A stretch of 64,000 nt of DNA from an uncultured Clostridium sp. (GTDB lineage Bacteria; Bacillota; Clostridia; Lachnospirales; Lachnospiraceae). A program made the position numbers and the translations under genes. The stretch lies in assembly GCA_947644195.1 (NCBI GenBank), contig CANRZB010000013.1, forward strand, positions 1-64,000, read 5' to 3'. How positions within the stretch are numbered: the first letter of the stretch is position 1; every line of letters begins with the position of its first letter. The notes under the pieces are model-generated. The model was not told the origin of the DNA. It did no database searches and saw nothing but the letters and a program-made list of their open reading frames with translations. Below are positions 1 to 8,542 of this stretch, piece after piece.

Positions 1-726
1 ATGGGAATCCGATACAGTGCTGTTCCCGCCCATACCATGGAGGTTGCGGATGCACTAAATAAAATATTATCGGAAAAATGGGGCGCATTACGAGGCATCC
101 GAATCGTTTCTTTCGGTGTAAATACCATCAAGGCTTCGGAAGAAGATGAACAAATGATCAAGGAGCTTCAGAAAACTGCCGTGTTGCGTAACCCGAACAT
201 GGCGGCTGCGACTTTGGTCGGTGCCCAGGCAGAAGCGATGAAATCCGCTGCTGCAAATACAGCAACAGGCCCGATGATGGCTTTTGCGGGAATGAATATG
301 GCAAATCAGGCCGGCGGTATGGATGCAAACTCTCTATTTGCCATGGGACAGCAGCAAAATAATACGCCGCCTGCCAGTCCAACCCCTTCTACTGCAAATC
401 CGGTTTCCCCCGATACGAAACCAGTTCCAGGCACTCCTGCAGACACTGCTTCCGCCGACACATGGACCTGCTCCTGCGGCAAGGTAAATACGGGAAAATT
501 CTGTGTAGAATGTGGTACACCAAAACCTTCTGCCCAAGTCGGCTGGACCTGCTCCTGCGGTGCGGTCAACCAGGGAAAATTCTGTCCGGAATGTGGAGCA
601 AAAAAACCAGCAGATGCCCCTCTATATCGATGTGACAAATGTGGCTGGCAGCCAGAGGATCCTCATCATCCACCAAAATTTTGCCCGGAGTGTGGAGATG
701 TTTTTGATGAAAATGACATACAGTAA
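1..726 (+). CDS. SPFH/virion-core-type protein with three C-terminal zinc ribbons (3' part only)
   Basis: This is the C-terminal part of an SPFH-domain protein of the YdjI / 'virion core protein' kind. The first codon in the window is an ATG, but the motif there (GIRYSAVPAHTMEVADALN) is normally internal, so the gene almost certainly starts to the left. After the SPFH end comes a helical segment (KASEEDEQMIKELQKTAVLR) and a Met/Ala/Gln/Pro-rich linker. Three short zinc ribbons follow: two near-identical repeats of the form WTCSCG-x6-GKFC-x2-CG, and a third with CDKCG and CPECG. SPFH proteins form membrane-associated oligomers; the substrate of this one is unknown. It is followed 43 bp later by a zinc-ribbon gene and then a Tim44-like gene, all on one strand, which is the ydjI/ydjG/ydjH type of grouping. 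The role is inferred only. Confidence 0.85.
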   Translation: MGIRYSAVPAHTMEVADALNKILSEKWGALRGIRIVSFGVNTIKASEEDEQMIKELQKTAVLRNPNMAAATLVGAQAEAMKSAAANTATGPMMAFAGMNMANQAGGMDANSLFAMGQQQNNTPPASPTPSTANPVSPDTKPVPGTPADTASADTWTCSCGKVNTGKFCVECGTPKPSAQVGWTCSCGAVNQGKFCPECGAKKPADAPLYRCDKCGWQPEDPHHPPKFCPECGDVFDENDIQ

Positions 727-769
727 GCCATATAATGTCAGATAGATAAAACCAGAAATGAGGTAAAAA

Positions 770-1861
770 ATGGACGACAGAAATATTGTTGAAACCAGAG
801 AAGAAACCGATAAAAAATGCCCTCAATGCGGTGGGGTGATGGATTTTGATCCCGCATCCGGCAATTTAAAGTGTCCCTACTGCGATTATGAGGAAGCGAT
901 CAAAATACAGAAAGAAACACCAAAGAAAGCGGAAGAACTAGATTTTTTTTCTGCGGAACATACCGCCAATCATGACTGGGGTGCGGAAACCAAAACCATT
1001 CTTTGCAAGGCATGTGGGGCGGAATCTATTTACGATGCATTACAGACCTCTGCGGTCTGCCCATTCTGTGGTTCCAATCAGGTCATGGAACAAAACGAAC
1101 AGGATACCATAGCGCCGGGAGGCGTTGTCCCTTTCCGTATCAGCGATGAACAAGCTTCTCAATTATTTCGTCAGTGGATCCGGCGGAAATGGTTCTGTCC
1201 GAAACTTGCCAAAGACAGTGCTAAACCAAAGCGTTTTCATGGGATCTATCTACCATATTGGACCTTTGATACCGATACCTATTCTTCCTACCAGGGCGAG
1301 TACGGCATCGACCATGTTACGAGAGACCGAGAAGGAAAAGTCCATACAGAAACCCACTGGCACAGAACCTCTGGAAGCTATAAAGAATTCATCAATGATG
1401 AACTGATTCTTGCGTCTAGGAATCACGATATTTATATGCTACATAAATTAGAACCATTTGACACCGAAAACAACAAGTCATACAAGCCGGAGTATATTGC
1501 TGGTTTCGTCGCAGAGCGATACTCCCTTGGACTAAAAGATGCATGGAAGCTTGCCATGAACTCCATAAAAGACAAACTGAAATGCAATATTTCTAGTAAA
1601 ATCAAAAGGGAGCACCATGCTGACCATGTACGCCAGCTGTGTTTGGAAACAAAATATAATAATATTACATACAAATATTTGCTGCTTCCAATCTGGATCT
1701 CTCATTTTAAGTATAAGGATAAAGTTTACCAATTCATGGTAAATGGGCAAACTGGTAAAGTTGCCGGTAAAACACCACTCTCTATACCAAAAATCATTCT
1801 TACTACCGTGGGAATTATTATTATTTTTGTGATTCTCTATTATCTGGGATTTTTTAATTAA
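770..1861 (+). CDS. TFIIB-type zinc ribbon membrane protein (YdjG-like)
   Basis: A 363-residue protein. It has two Cys4 zinc-binding pairs in its first 100 residues (CPQC 17-20 with CPYC 35-38; C79/C82 with CPFC 97-100), a long soluble middle rich in aromatic and charged residues, and one hydrophobic C-terminal segment (about 338-360) ending GFFN, so it looks tail-anchored. Proteins of this build are often annotated 'TFIIB-type zinc ribbon' or 'PriA-like' because of the Cys pattern, but there is no helicase motif, so a helicase role is not supported. It sits between the SPFH gene and the Tim44-like gene with gaps of 43 and 12 bp, as in ydjGHI-like loci, and probably works with them at the membrane. 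Start is ATG after AGGTAAAAA. Molecular function unknown. Confidence 0.8.
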   Translation: MDDRNIVETREETDKKCPQCGGVMDFDPASGNLKCPYCDYEEAIKIQKETPKKAEELDFFSAEHTANHDWGAETKTILCKACGAESIYDALQTSAVCPFCGSNQVMEQNEQDTIAPGGVVPFRISDEQASQLFRQWIRRKWFCPKLAKDSAKPKRFHGIYLPYWTFDTDTYSSYQGEYGIDHVTRDREGKVHTETHWHRTSGSYKEFINDELILASRNHDIYMLHKLEPFDTENNKSYKPEYIAGFVAERYSLGLKDAWKLAMNSIKDKLKCNISSKIKREHHADHVRQLCLETKYNNITYKYLLLPIWISHFKYKDKVYQFMVNGQTGKVAGKTPLSIPKIILTTVGIIIIFVILYYLGFFN

Positions 1862-1873
1862 CGGGGAGGTCTT

Positions 1874-2644
1874 ATGAAATATTTACCAATCATCATTATT
1901 CTAGTATTGATTCTGGCTGTGGTTATTGCGATTTGGTGCGTCATAGTCTATCTCCGTAACAAAATTCGGGAAGCCTCCCGTGCTCTGTTTGGTACGTCTG
2001 ACATCTCTCAGGCGGCCAAACAGATGAAACAAGAATATGCCACCACACCGAAATCTGTTTCAGCGATGACCAGTCTTCTATTACCAAAAATCGTGATGGA
2101 TTTCCCGGATTTTCAATACAATGAGATGAAAGATCGTACCGAAAATGTCTTAACCAGCTATTTACGAGCGGTGGACGAAAACAATACCTCTCTTTTGAAG
2201 GATGGCAATTCAGAATTAAAGAATCAGTTGGAAAATCAGATTCAAATGCTCTCTGCTCAGGATATACAGGAACATTTTGAACAGATCCGGATACACCGAA
2301 CTGAAATCAGCAGCTACCGTAAATCCGAAGGCAGATGTATCATTACGTTCCAGTCTGCTTTGGAATGTTTTCATTATACTACCAGTACGGCAGACCACTC
2401 TACCGTACTGGATGGATCTAGAGAATATAAATACCAGACCAAATACAATACAGATCTGATCTATATCCAGGACCGCAATCTGGTCGAAAATGAATTGGAT
2501 CATGCATTAGGCATCAATTGTCCAAACTGCGGAGCGCCTCTCTCCTCTCTCGGCGCCAAAAAATGTGACTATTGTGGCACACCAATGATCGAAATCAATA
2601 TTCATGCCTGGTCGTTCAGTAATATTGACGAGATTCGGTCGTAA
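1874..2644 (+). CDS. Tim44-like domain membrane protein with C-terminal zinc ribbon (YdjH-like)
   Basis: A 256-residue protein. One N-terminal transmembrane segment (about 4-27) is followed by a basic/amphipathic stretch, then a region of about 130 residues that looks like a Tim44/NTF2-type fold (DFQYNEMKDRTENVLTSYLRA onset, residues about 77-205). A Cys4 ribbon closes it (C216, C219, C231, C234). The start is ATG preceded by GGGGAGGTCTT, 12 bp after the zinc-ribbon gene, so the two are surely cotranscribed. With the SPFH protein upstream this makes a three-gene set in which every member carries a zinc ribbon. Similar trios occur in many Firmicutes; the function is not established. It ends 38 bp before a convergent gene and no terminator is visible in that gap. 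Confidence 0.78.
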   Translation: MKYLPIIIILVLILAVVIAIWCVIVYLRNKIREASRALFGTSDISQAAKQMKQEYATTPKSVSAMTSLLLPKIVMDFPDFQYNEMKDRTENVLTSYLRAVDENNTSLLKDGNSELKNQLENQIQMLSAQDIQEHFEQIRIHRTEISSYRKSEGRCIITFQSALECFHYTTSTADHSTVLDGSREYKYQTKYNTDLIYIQDRNLVENELDHALGINCPNCGAPLSSLGAKKCDYCGTPMIEINIHAWSFSNIDEIRS

Positions 2645-2682
2645 AGTGGAAAGGAAACAGGAGAACCGCATCCACCCAGCAA

Positions 2683-3099
2683 TTAACCGAGATCTTCCAC
2701 CGCCTTTTTTAAATCAGAAAGATAAAGCTTCTGCTGTTTTTTCAGATATCCTTTCACAAACAGATTCATCCACGACTTCTTACCCTGAACCTCCTCCGTA
2801 AACGTGATCTGCGTCCCTCCCTTGCACTGCTCAAACTTGCCGACCCACGATCCACTCATATTATCGTTTTCCATAGTAAAGCGATATTCTCGATACGGCT
2901 CTTTCCCTGTAATACGAAAATGTGTGACAAACCCAGACTTCGTATACTCATCAAACTGTTGTTCATCAATTACCTCTATTTTCGACAAATCACTTCTCCA
3001 GGCATAGCGATGATTGTCTGTCACAATATCCCAAACCAGCTTACAATCGCAGGGAAACCACGCTGTTATGGTAGATTCCTGTATTTTTTTTCGCTTCAT
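2683..3099 (-). CDS. SRPBCC (START/polyketide-cyclase-like) family protein
   Basis: A 138-residue soluble protein with the shape of the SRPBCC helix-grip fold: an N-terminal beta strand and WFPCDCKLVWDIVTDNHRYAWRS, a typical start in which ligand-pocket helices follow a first strand; a central run of strands (ITGKEPYREYRFTMEND, GSWVGKFEQCKGGTQITFTEEV); and a long amphipathic C-terminal helix ending LSDLKKAVEDLG. Members bind hydrophobic ligands or have no known ligand, and nothing here tells which. It lies downstream of rarA on the same strand with about 90 bp between them, and converges on the Tim44-like gene. The call is to fold family only. Confidence 0.7.
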   Translation of the reverse strand: MKRKKIQESTITAWFPCDCKLVWDIVTDNHRYAWRSDLSKIEVIDEQQFDEYTKSGFVTHFRITGKEPYREYRFTMENDNMSGSWVGKFEQCKGGTQITFTEEVQGKKSWMNLFVKGYLKKQQKLYLSDLKKAVEDLG

Positions 3100-3189
3100 T
3101 CTTCCCTTCTCCTCTCTTGCTATCCCAAAAAGAACCCTTTTGTCTGGATTTTTTCCACACGATTCCTTGGGACGAATTTACAGTAGCCA

Positions 3190-4518
3190 TCACTCCTGCA
3201 CTTCCTCCCGCTTCCATGCCAGAATAGCTTCTAATCGTTCTTTTACCTGCTGTTCCCGTCCCTGCTCTGTCGGTTTATAATATCTTCGATCGGACAGAGA
3301 CTCCGGCAGACATTTCATTCTCGTTATTTTTTCCTCCGTATCATGAGCATAGAGATACCCTTTTCCATACTGCAACTCCTTCATCAAATTTGTTGGCGCA
3401 TTACAAATCTGTAGCGGCACCGGCTCTGCCAGCAATTCCTTAATATCTTTCTTGCAGTCTTCACATGCCAGATACAATGCATTAGACTTTGGCGCCATGG
3501 ACAGATAGACAACCGCATGCGCTAAATGTACATCACACTCCGGCATCCCAAGAAAATGGCATGCTTGATAGGCAGCAATCGTTATCTGCAAAGCATCAGA
3601 GTCTGCCATCCCAACATCCTCACTGGCAAACCGCACCAGACGTCTCGCAATATAGAGTGGATCTTCCCCTCCGTCTAACATTCGCTGCATCCAATAAACT
3701 GCTGCGTCAGGATCACTGTTGCGCATGGACTTATGCAAAGCCGAAATTAAATTATAATGCTCCTCTCCGTTTTTGTCATATAGCAAGGAACGTCGGTTCA
3801 TGCACTGAGCCAGGACTTCCTCGTCCACACACAGAACCGCATCTTCATCCATCCTGCCATTGAATACTGCCATCTCCAAGGTATTTAACGCTGTTCTAGC
3901 GTCCCCATTTGCAAACCGGGCAATTGCCTTTAAATGTATCTTCTCAATGGCGACCTGTAGATTTCCCAATCCCTTAGGACTGTGTAATGCCTGTTCGAGA
4001 AGTTCCGTTAAATCTCCTTCCGACAATGGCTTTAGGATAAACACCTTACAGCGAGATAACAACGCAGAATTAATTTCAAAGGATGGATTTTCTGTCGTTG
4101 CCCCCACCAAAATGATACTGCCCTTTTCCACAAACGGCAAAAAAGCATCCTGCTGCGCTTTATTGAAGCGATGGATCTCATCGGCAAACAGCAGGGTGCG
4201 GATTCCCATTCTCCGGTTTTGTTCCGCCTGCGCCATTACTTCCTTGATTTCTTTCATGCCGCTGGTAACTGCACTAAATTCCACAAACTGTGCTTTCGTC
4301 CGTTCTGCAATAATCCTTGCCAAAGTGGTTTTGCCAACTCCCGGCGGCCCCCAAAAGATCATAGAAGAAATCTGGTCTTCTTCAATCAGGCGCCGCAAAA
4401 GCTTTCCCGGTCCGATCAAATGTTTCTGCCCCACATAATCCTCCAGCGTATCCGGTCGAAGCCTGCTGGCAAGCGGCGCCGTTTGATCCCGGTCATCAAA
4501 TAAACTCAACTGCTCCAT
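3190..4518 (-). CDS. rarA: Replication-associated recombination protein A (RarA/MgsA AAA+ ATPase)
   Basis: A 442-residue AAA+ ATPase of the RarA/MgsA/WRNIP1 family, which acts at stalled replication forks and is related to clamp loaders. The N-terminus MEQLSLFDDRDQTAPLASRL followed by RPDTLEDYVGQKHL is typical. Walker A is GPPGVGKT (57-64), Walker B is FADEIHRF, and sensor 1 is in GATTENPSFE. The C-terminal MgsA domain is complete (PDAAVYWMQRMLDGGEDP, then RLVRFASEDVGMAD and KSNALYLA), so the length is normal. The start ATG lies 6 nt after the stop of the Imm26-like gene, with AAGGAA upstream, suggesting coupled expression with a gene unrelated in function. Confidence 0.96.
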   Translation of the reverse strand: MEQLSLFDDRDQTAPLASRLRPDTLEDYVGQKHLIGPGKLLRRLIEEDQISSMIFWGPPGVGKTTLARIIAERTKAQFVEFSAVTSGMKEIKEVMAQAEQNRRMGIRTLLFADEIHRFNKAQQDAFLPFVEKGSIILVGATTENPSFEINSALLSRCKVFILKPLSEGDLTELLEQALHSPKGLGNLQVAIEKIHLKAIARFANGDARTALNTLEMAVFNGRMDEDAVLCVDEEVLAQCMNRRSLLYDKNGEEHYNLISALHKSMRNSDPDAAVYWMQRMLDGGEDPLYIARRLVRFASEDVGMADSDALQITIAAYQACHFLGMPECDVHLAHAVVYLSMAPKSNALYLACEDCKKDIKELLAEPVPLQICNAPTNLMKELQYGKGYLYAHDTEEKITRMKCLPESLSDRRYYKPTEQGREQQVKERLEAILAWKREEVQE

Positions 4519-4524
4519 TCGCTC

Positions 4525-5610
4525 TCACATTTCCTTCCCATTATTTATAACGCTGTTTAATATTTCTTCGTAGGCACTCCGGTTTTTCGGGTTACGGAGA
4601 TCATCTTTCATCCCGTACAGATCCTGCGCCCAGTACGGTTGGTTTGATTTCTCCTGGATACATTGTTCTATCACTTTTTTATTGAGATCGAAATTCCATC
4701 CAATCCCATTATTTAAGTAGGATCGATGGGACCATGAAATCTCTTTTTCTGAAAATTCCCGATATTCCTTTCCCCTGCAAAATATGATCTTATCTGGCTC
4801 TAATGCGCTAATGCTTTTCCCATACATGACCGGGTAATCAATCTCTCCGGTGAATGGAAGATTCCCCAGGATTTCACATTCCCCATAGTAAAAGATATTA
4901 TCCATGATAAACTGGGAGGGGCAAGCTGGCAGCGAAACGAGATCCTCTACCGAAAGATCTGCATCCTGCGTTACAATATGATACACTTGCACGACCAACG
5001 GTCTTCCCATCAAAATATTCCAAAAAGGATTGCCTTGTTTCGTCCAAGCTGTCACATCAAACAAAATTCTCCCATAACCAAATGTATGGCGATCCCATCG
5101 AAACCGAAAAAAATCCCCCTCTTTGTAGTGACAATGCTTCCTTTTTCTTGTTGCAAATTCCTGCACTTCCCGCAGTTTTTCCTCGGTGGTCTCGTTCTCC
5201 CAGGCTTCTAACCAGTTTTGCCATTCCTGCTGGTTCGTGATAGAAATTCCTTCCAAACAAGAATGATAATACGTTACCTGTGTTGTAACATTAGCCAATT
5301 GTACGTTTCCGCTCTCGCCATTCCAGACCAAATACATCCCATACGAGGATCGGTCTAACACATTGGATAGCGTTAGTTTCTTTATTTTTCCTCTGGATGT
5401 TTTAGGAAGCAGCATGGTACGGTCCTGCTGTGTCTCTATCCACAGACTGCTCTCCCGATAAAACAATGCTTCCCTTGCAATCTCTTTGCGAATTACATCA
5501 TTCTCATCAAAATAAATGATATTCCCCTCGGCAAGTTCTACTCTGTCCCAATTTTCTGAAATCTCTTCCAATCCCAGACACTGTCTCTGGTGGTTTGTCA
5601 GTTCCAGCAT
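4525..5610 (-). CDS. Imm26-like (immunity protein 26 family) protein
   Basis: A 361-residue cytoplasmic protein. From about residue 165 it has a stretch of the immunity protein 26 kind: YKEGDFFRFRWDRHTFGYGR, followed by a strand-rich segment and YYGECEILGNLP. Imm26 proteins are proposed antitoxins of polymorphic toxin systems and also occur as stand-alone genes; the assignment is by motif pattern only. The N-terminal 160 residues I do not recognise. I chose the ATG at 5610 because AGGAGG lies just before it; an in-frame ATG 15 nt further upstream lacks a site. No toxin gene is visible on either side: rarA follows by 6 nt and an acetyltransferase precedes by about 50 nt. It may be an orphan with another job. 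Confidence 0.6.
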   Translation of the reverse strand: MLELTNHQRQCLGLEEISENWDRVELAEGNIIYFDENDVIRKEIAREALFYRESSLWIETQQDRTMLLPKTSRGKIKKLTLSNVLDRSSYGMYLVWNGESGNVQLANVTTQVTYYHSCLEGISITNQQEWQNWLEAWENETTEEKLREVQEFATRKRKHCHYKEGDFFRFRWDRHTFGYGRILFDVTAWTKQGNPFWNILMGRPLVVQVYHIVTQDADLSVEDLVSLPACPSQFIMDNIFYYGECEILGNLPFTGEIDYPVMYGKSISALEPDKIIFCRGKEYREFSEKEISWSHRSYLNNGIGWNFDLNKKVIEQCIQEKSNQPYWAQDLYGMKDDLRNPKNRSAYEEILNSVINNGKEM

Positions 5611-5658
5611 ATATCCTCCTACCAATCATACCTGAAATAATACCCATCCTGAAAGTTC

Positions 5659-6093
5659 CTAAATCCACTGAATAAAGGCGGTCTTATCCTCACTGTTGTA
5701 CCCAGCGTTCCGATAAAAACGCAAAGTATGTTCCTGCTTTGAGCCAGTCAGCAACATCAGTTTATAACAATTCTCTTTGATCGCAATCTCCTTGGCATAA
5801 TCCAAACATGCTGTCGCAAGCCCCTGCTGGCGGTATCTCTCATCCGTTATCACATTTTCCACAAAAGCATAGGGCTGTTGGTTATGTGTCAAATTTGGAA
5901 TAATCACACAAACGCACGAAGAAACAATTTTCCCATCCATTTCTGCAACAATGATATGATGATCCTTATCATGCAGAATCCGTTTCCATAAGTTCATCAA
6001 ATCCTCTGTCTTCTCCGGCAAAGGATTATCATGTAACTGCATATAAAGTGTCATTAATCCATCGTAATCTTTTTCTGTAATCTCCCGAATCAT
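5659..6093 (-). CDS. GNAT family N-acetyltransferase
   Basis: A 144-residue GNAT acetyltransferase. The acetyl-CoA binding motif A is clear (VITDERYRQQGLATACLDYA, with the Q/R-x-x-G-x-A pyrophosphate loop), preceded by the strand VSSCVCVIIPNLTHNQQPYAFVENV and followed by the C-terminal RFYRNAGY motif that is common in the family. The start follows GGTGGTGGTAGT. The substrate cannot be told from sequence; relatives modify small amines or protein N-termini. The gene lies about 50 bp upstream of the Imm26-like gene on the same strand and may share its transcript. It has a gap of about 340 bp behind it, so its promoter must lie there. Confidence 0.88.
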   Translation of the reverse strand: MIREITEKDYDGLMTLYMQLHDNPLPEKTEDLMNLWKRILHDKDHHIIVAEMDGKIVSSCVCVIIPNLTHNQQPYAFVENVITDERYRQQGLATACLDYAKEIAIKENCYKLMLLTGSKQEHTLRFYRNAGYNSEDKTAFIQWI

Positions 6094-6355
6094 ACTACCA
6101 CCACCTAGACTCTAATGTTAGCTGTATATCAAAATCTCTTTCCTATATATGGATTAGAATCTGATAACGTATGAACTGGTTACTGAGTGTATCAAACAAA
6201 AATCTGCCTGACATGGTATGTCTCGGTGATTTTCTCATCAAGTATAACATAATCAAAAGCATTACCACAAGTAACTAGGTATCATTCATCTTTTATCTCA
6301 AACTTTCGTTGATTTTATTTATCTAGAGATATCTAATGAATAAAATAATTCTATT
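6094..6355. other. Intergenic region before the acetyltransferase
   Basis: About 260 bp of A/T-rich sequence between the amt terminator and the acetyltransferase gene. It must hold the acetyltransferase promoter, but I see no clear -35/-10 pair. I found no ORF with a ribosome binding site and no conserved RNA. Confidence 0.4.
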
Positions 6356-6408
6356 GCAAAATAATCCTACCAAAAAATTTCCAATTTTCTGGTAGGACTA
6401 TTTTTTGA
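6356..6408 (-). terminator. Intrinsic terminator of the amt-PII gene (probably bidirectional)
   Basis: Inverted repeat with 13-nt arms (6360-6372 and 6390-6402, AATARTCCTACCA) and a loop of 17 nt, ending in TATTTT on the minus strand and in TATTTTTTG on the plus strand. It lies about 30 nt past the amt-PII stop codon. One arm position is a G/A mismatch that can form a wobble pair. Function as terminator is inferred from structure. Confidence 0.75.
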
Positions 6409-6434
6409 TCCTCTTTTTCCGATAACCATCTTAA

Positions 6435-8213
6435 TTACTGGATGGCATCATAGCCTTCCTCTCCCGTGCGGACACGAACAGCATTTGCCACATCATATAC
6501 GAAGATCTTACCATCCCCAATATTGCCGGTATACAGTGCTTTCTTTGCCGCCTCAATCACGAGAGCTACAGGCACTGCACTGACTACCACCTCAATTTTC
6601 ATTTTCGGCAGCAAGACAATATCTAACTCTGCTCCACGGTAAAACTTCTTTGCACCCTTCTGAGCGCCACAGCCCAAGACCTGTGTTACCGTGATACCGG
6701 TTACGCCGATTTCATCCAGCGAATTTTTGAGGTCATCAAACTTAGACTGGTTGCAGATAATGGAGAGCTTCGTCAATACTGCCCCATCAGCTGCTGAGGA
6801 AGGTTTTGCCTTCTCCTGGACGTCAGGCTGTGCTGCCGTATCAACATCCGGCGCCTTGATTACCTGTACGGCCTGCTCCATTGGCACATTTCCTTTCAAA
6901 GTTTCAATAGAAGCACCATTATGATAGAACAGATTACTTGCCGGCATAAAGTCAGAGTAAGCAGAAGGCAGACCATGCTCGGTTGCATCCAGACCCTGCA
7001 GTTCTTCCTCCGGCGTCACACGCAGCCCGAAAATCGCTTTGATAAGATAAAACGCTATCGTAATGGTTACCGCAGTCCAAGCAACCACGGAAAGAATACC
7101 GACACACTGCAATCCCAACTGCTTTACACCGCCTCCGTAGAACAATCCGGGTGCGGTAATCACTCCACCGTCCAGCGCAATCGCATAACCAGGGGCCGAT
7201 TTTGTCGCAAACAATCCTACGGCCAAAGTTCCCCAGATCCCGTTTGCCATATGTACTGCCACCGCACCGACCGGGTCGTCAATTTTTAACTTATAATCCA
7301 TCAGCCATACTACAAACGGCACTAACAGACCAGCGACCGCACCGATTACAATCGCTCCTGCACAGTCTGTCACATCGCAGGAAGCAGTAATCGCTACCAG
7401 ACCCGCCAGGGATGCGTTCAGACACATGGATACATCCGGCGCACCATATTTAATCCAGGTAAAGATCATACATACAACCGTTGCAATGGCAGGTGCGACC
7501 GTCGTTGTCAGGAAAATAGAACCCAGATCCTCCAGGGAAGTTGCCGCTGCACCATTAAACCCATACCAGCCCAGCCACAGGATGAATACTCCCAGGGCAC
7601 CGAGCGGCAGGTTATGTCCCGGAAACGCATGAGGTTTCCCGGTTCTCTTACTGTATTTTCCAAGTCTTGGTCCCAGAATACTTGCGCCGATCAAAGCGCT
7701 GACGCCGCCCACCATATGGATGGCACAGGACCCGGCAAAATCATGGAATCCCATTCCGGCTAACCAGCCGCCGCCCCAGATCCAATGCGCTTCCACGGGG
7801 TAGATGAACGCAGAGATAATCGCAGAATACACGCAGTAGGATAAGAACTTGGTTCGCTCCGCCATGGCGCCAGATACAATGGTTGCTGTAGTGGCGCAGA
7901 ATACCAGGTTAAAGACAAAGCTGGAAAAATCAAATTTCTCATAGGCTGTAAACAAATCAAATCCTGGTTTTCCGATAAATCCCAGCAGATCTTCTCCCAA
8001 CAGCAGGGAACAACCGATCAGTATAAAGGTTACCGTACCGATACAAAAATCCATCAAGTTTTTCATGATAATATTTCCGGCGTTCTTAGATCTGGTAAAT
8101 CCCGCCTCTACCATAGCGAATCCTGCCTGCATCCAAAAAACCAATGCAGCACCGATCAAAAACCAGACACCGAATAAATTATCATTGATATAGGTCATTA
8201 TTTCGTTTGACAT
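6435..8213 (-). CDS. amt: Ammonium transporter fused to a C-terminal PII signal-transduction domain
   Basis: A 592-residue fusion. Residues 1 to about 430 are a complete Amt/Mep channel with the twin pore histidines in their usual contexts (DFAGSCAIHMVGG and AVHMANGIWGT). After a linker of about 50 residues rich in Ala/Lys/Asp/Pro comes a full PII domain (about 479-592). Its B-loop TGNIGDGKIFV and C-terminal VRVRTGEEG are intact, so ATP binding is likely. The T-loop has QKG and YRGAE, but the Tyr that is uridylylated in proteobacterial GlnB/GlnK (YRGAEY) is Leu, so that modification is unlikely. In other bacteria a separate GlnK plugs AmtB; here the sensor is tethered. The start at 8213 has AAGGAGG in front; a longer in-frame extension would run through a terminator-like hairpin and was rejected. 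Confidence 0.95.
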   Translation of the reverse strand: MSNEIMTYINDNLFGVWFLIGAALVFWMQAGFAMVEAGFTRSKNAGNIIMKNLMDFCIGTVTFILIGCSLLLGEDLLGFIGKPGFDLFTAYEKFDFSSFVFNLVFCATTATIVSGAMAERTKFLSYCVYSAIISAFIYPVEAHWIWGGGWLAGMGFHDFAGSCAIHMVGGVSALIGASILGPRLGKYSKRTGKPHAFPGHNLPLGALGVFILWLGWYGFNGAAATSLEDLGSIFLTTTVAPAIATVVCMIFTWIKYGAPDVSMCLNASLAGLVAITASCDVTDCAGAIVIGAVAGLLVPFVVWLMDYKLKIDDPVGAVAVHMANGIWGTLAVGLFATKSAPGYAIALDGGVITAPGLFYGGGVKQLGLQCVGILSVVAWTAVTITIAFYLIKAIFGLRVTPEEELQGLDATEHGLPSAYSDFMPASNLFYHNGASIETLKGNVPMEQAVQVIKAPDVDTAAQPDVQEKAKPSSAADGAVLTKLSIICNQSKFDDLKNSLDEIGVTGITVTQVLGCGAQKGAKKFYRGAELDIVLLPKMKIEVVVSAVPVALVIEAAKKALYTGNIGDGKIFVYDVANAVRVRTGEEGYDAIQ

Positions 8214-8355
8214 ATGCCTTCCTCCTTTTGTTTTCCTTTTGTCAGAAAACTTCTTGTTTGCGAAAAGGCGGTCCGGACGCTTTTTCCATTGATTAAAAAT
8301 AGTCTGTTTGGGGCTATTTCCATTAAGAAACAAAGAGTTTTGCTTCCTATCCAAC

Positions 8356-8391
8356 AAAAAAGGTGCCACGAATGTTCTTCGTGACACCTTT
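8356..8391 (-). promoter_or_regulatory. Promoter-proximal terminator-like hairpin in the amt-PII leader
   Basis: On the minus strand, a 14-bp stem (8378-8391 with 8359-8372, one G-U pair) closes a 5-nt loop and is followed directly by T6. It is as strong as any terminator in the window. It begins only about 10 nt after the expected start of the transcript from the promoter at 8407-8434, and 140 nt upstream of the amt start codon. It therefore looks like an attenuator or a 5' stabilising hairpin rather than the end of the upstream gene. No alternative antiterminator pairing is obvious by eye. Confidence 0.7.
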
Positions 8392-8406
8392 GTCATAACA
8401 ACTACT

Positions 8407-8434
8407 ATTATAATCAAACTACGGTATTCGTCAA
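8407..8434 (-). promoter_or_regulatory. Sigma-A promoter of amt-PII
   Basis: TTGACG (8434-8429) and a perfect TATAAT (8412-8407) separated by 16 nt on the minus strand. Transcription should start near 8400, immediately before the leader hairpin. The close match to consensus suggests strong initiation, so control is likely after initiation. Confidence 0.8.
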
Positions 8435-8542
8435 CCACTTTCTGGAAAAAATGAATGTTTTTGTCAAATACGACATATTTTCAGGAAAATTTCTTCTAAG
8501 ATTGTATTATTTTCACAAATTATGCACAACTCTAATCATTTC

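Noticed and set aside
8214-8438. An N-terminal extension of 75 residues of the Amt-PII frame.
   Set aside because: It would run through the promoter and the terminator-like hairpin; the ATG at 8213 has a proper ribosome binding site and starts the normal Amt sequence.
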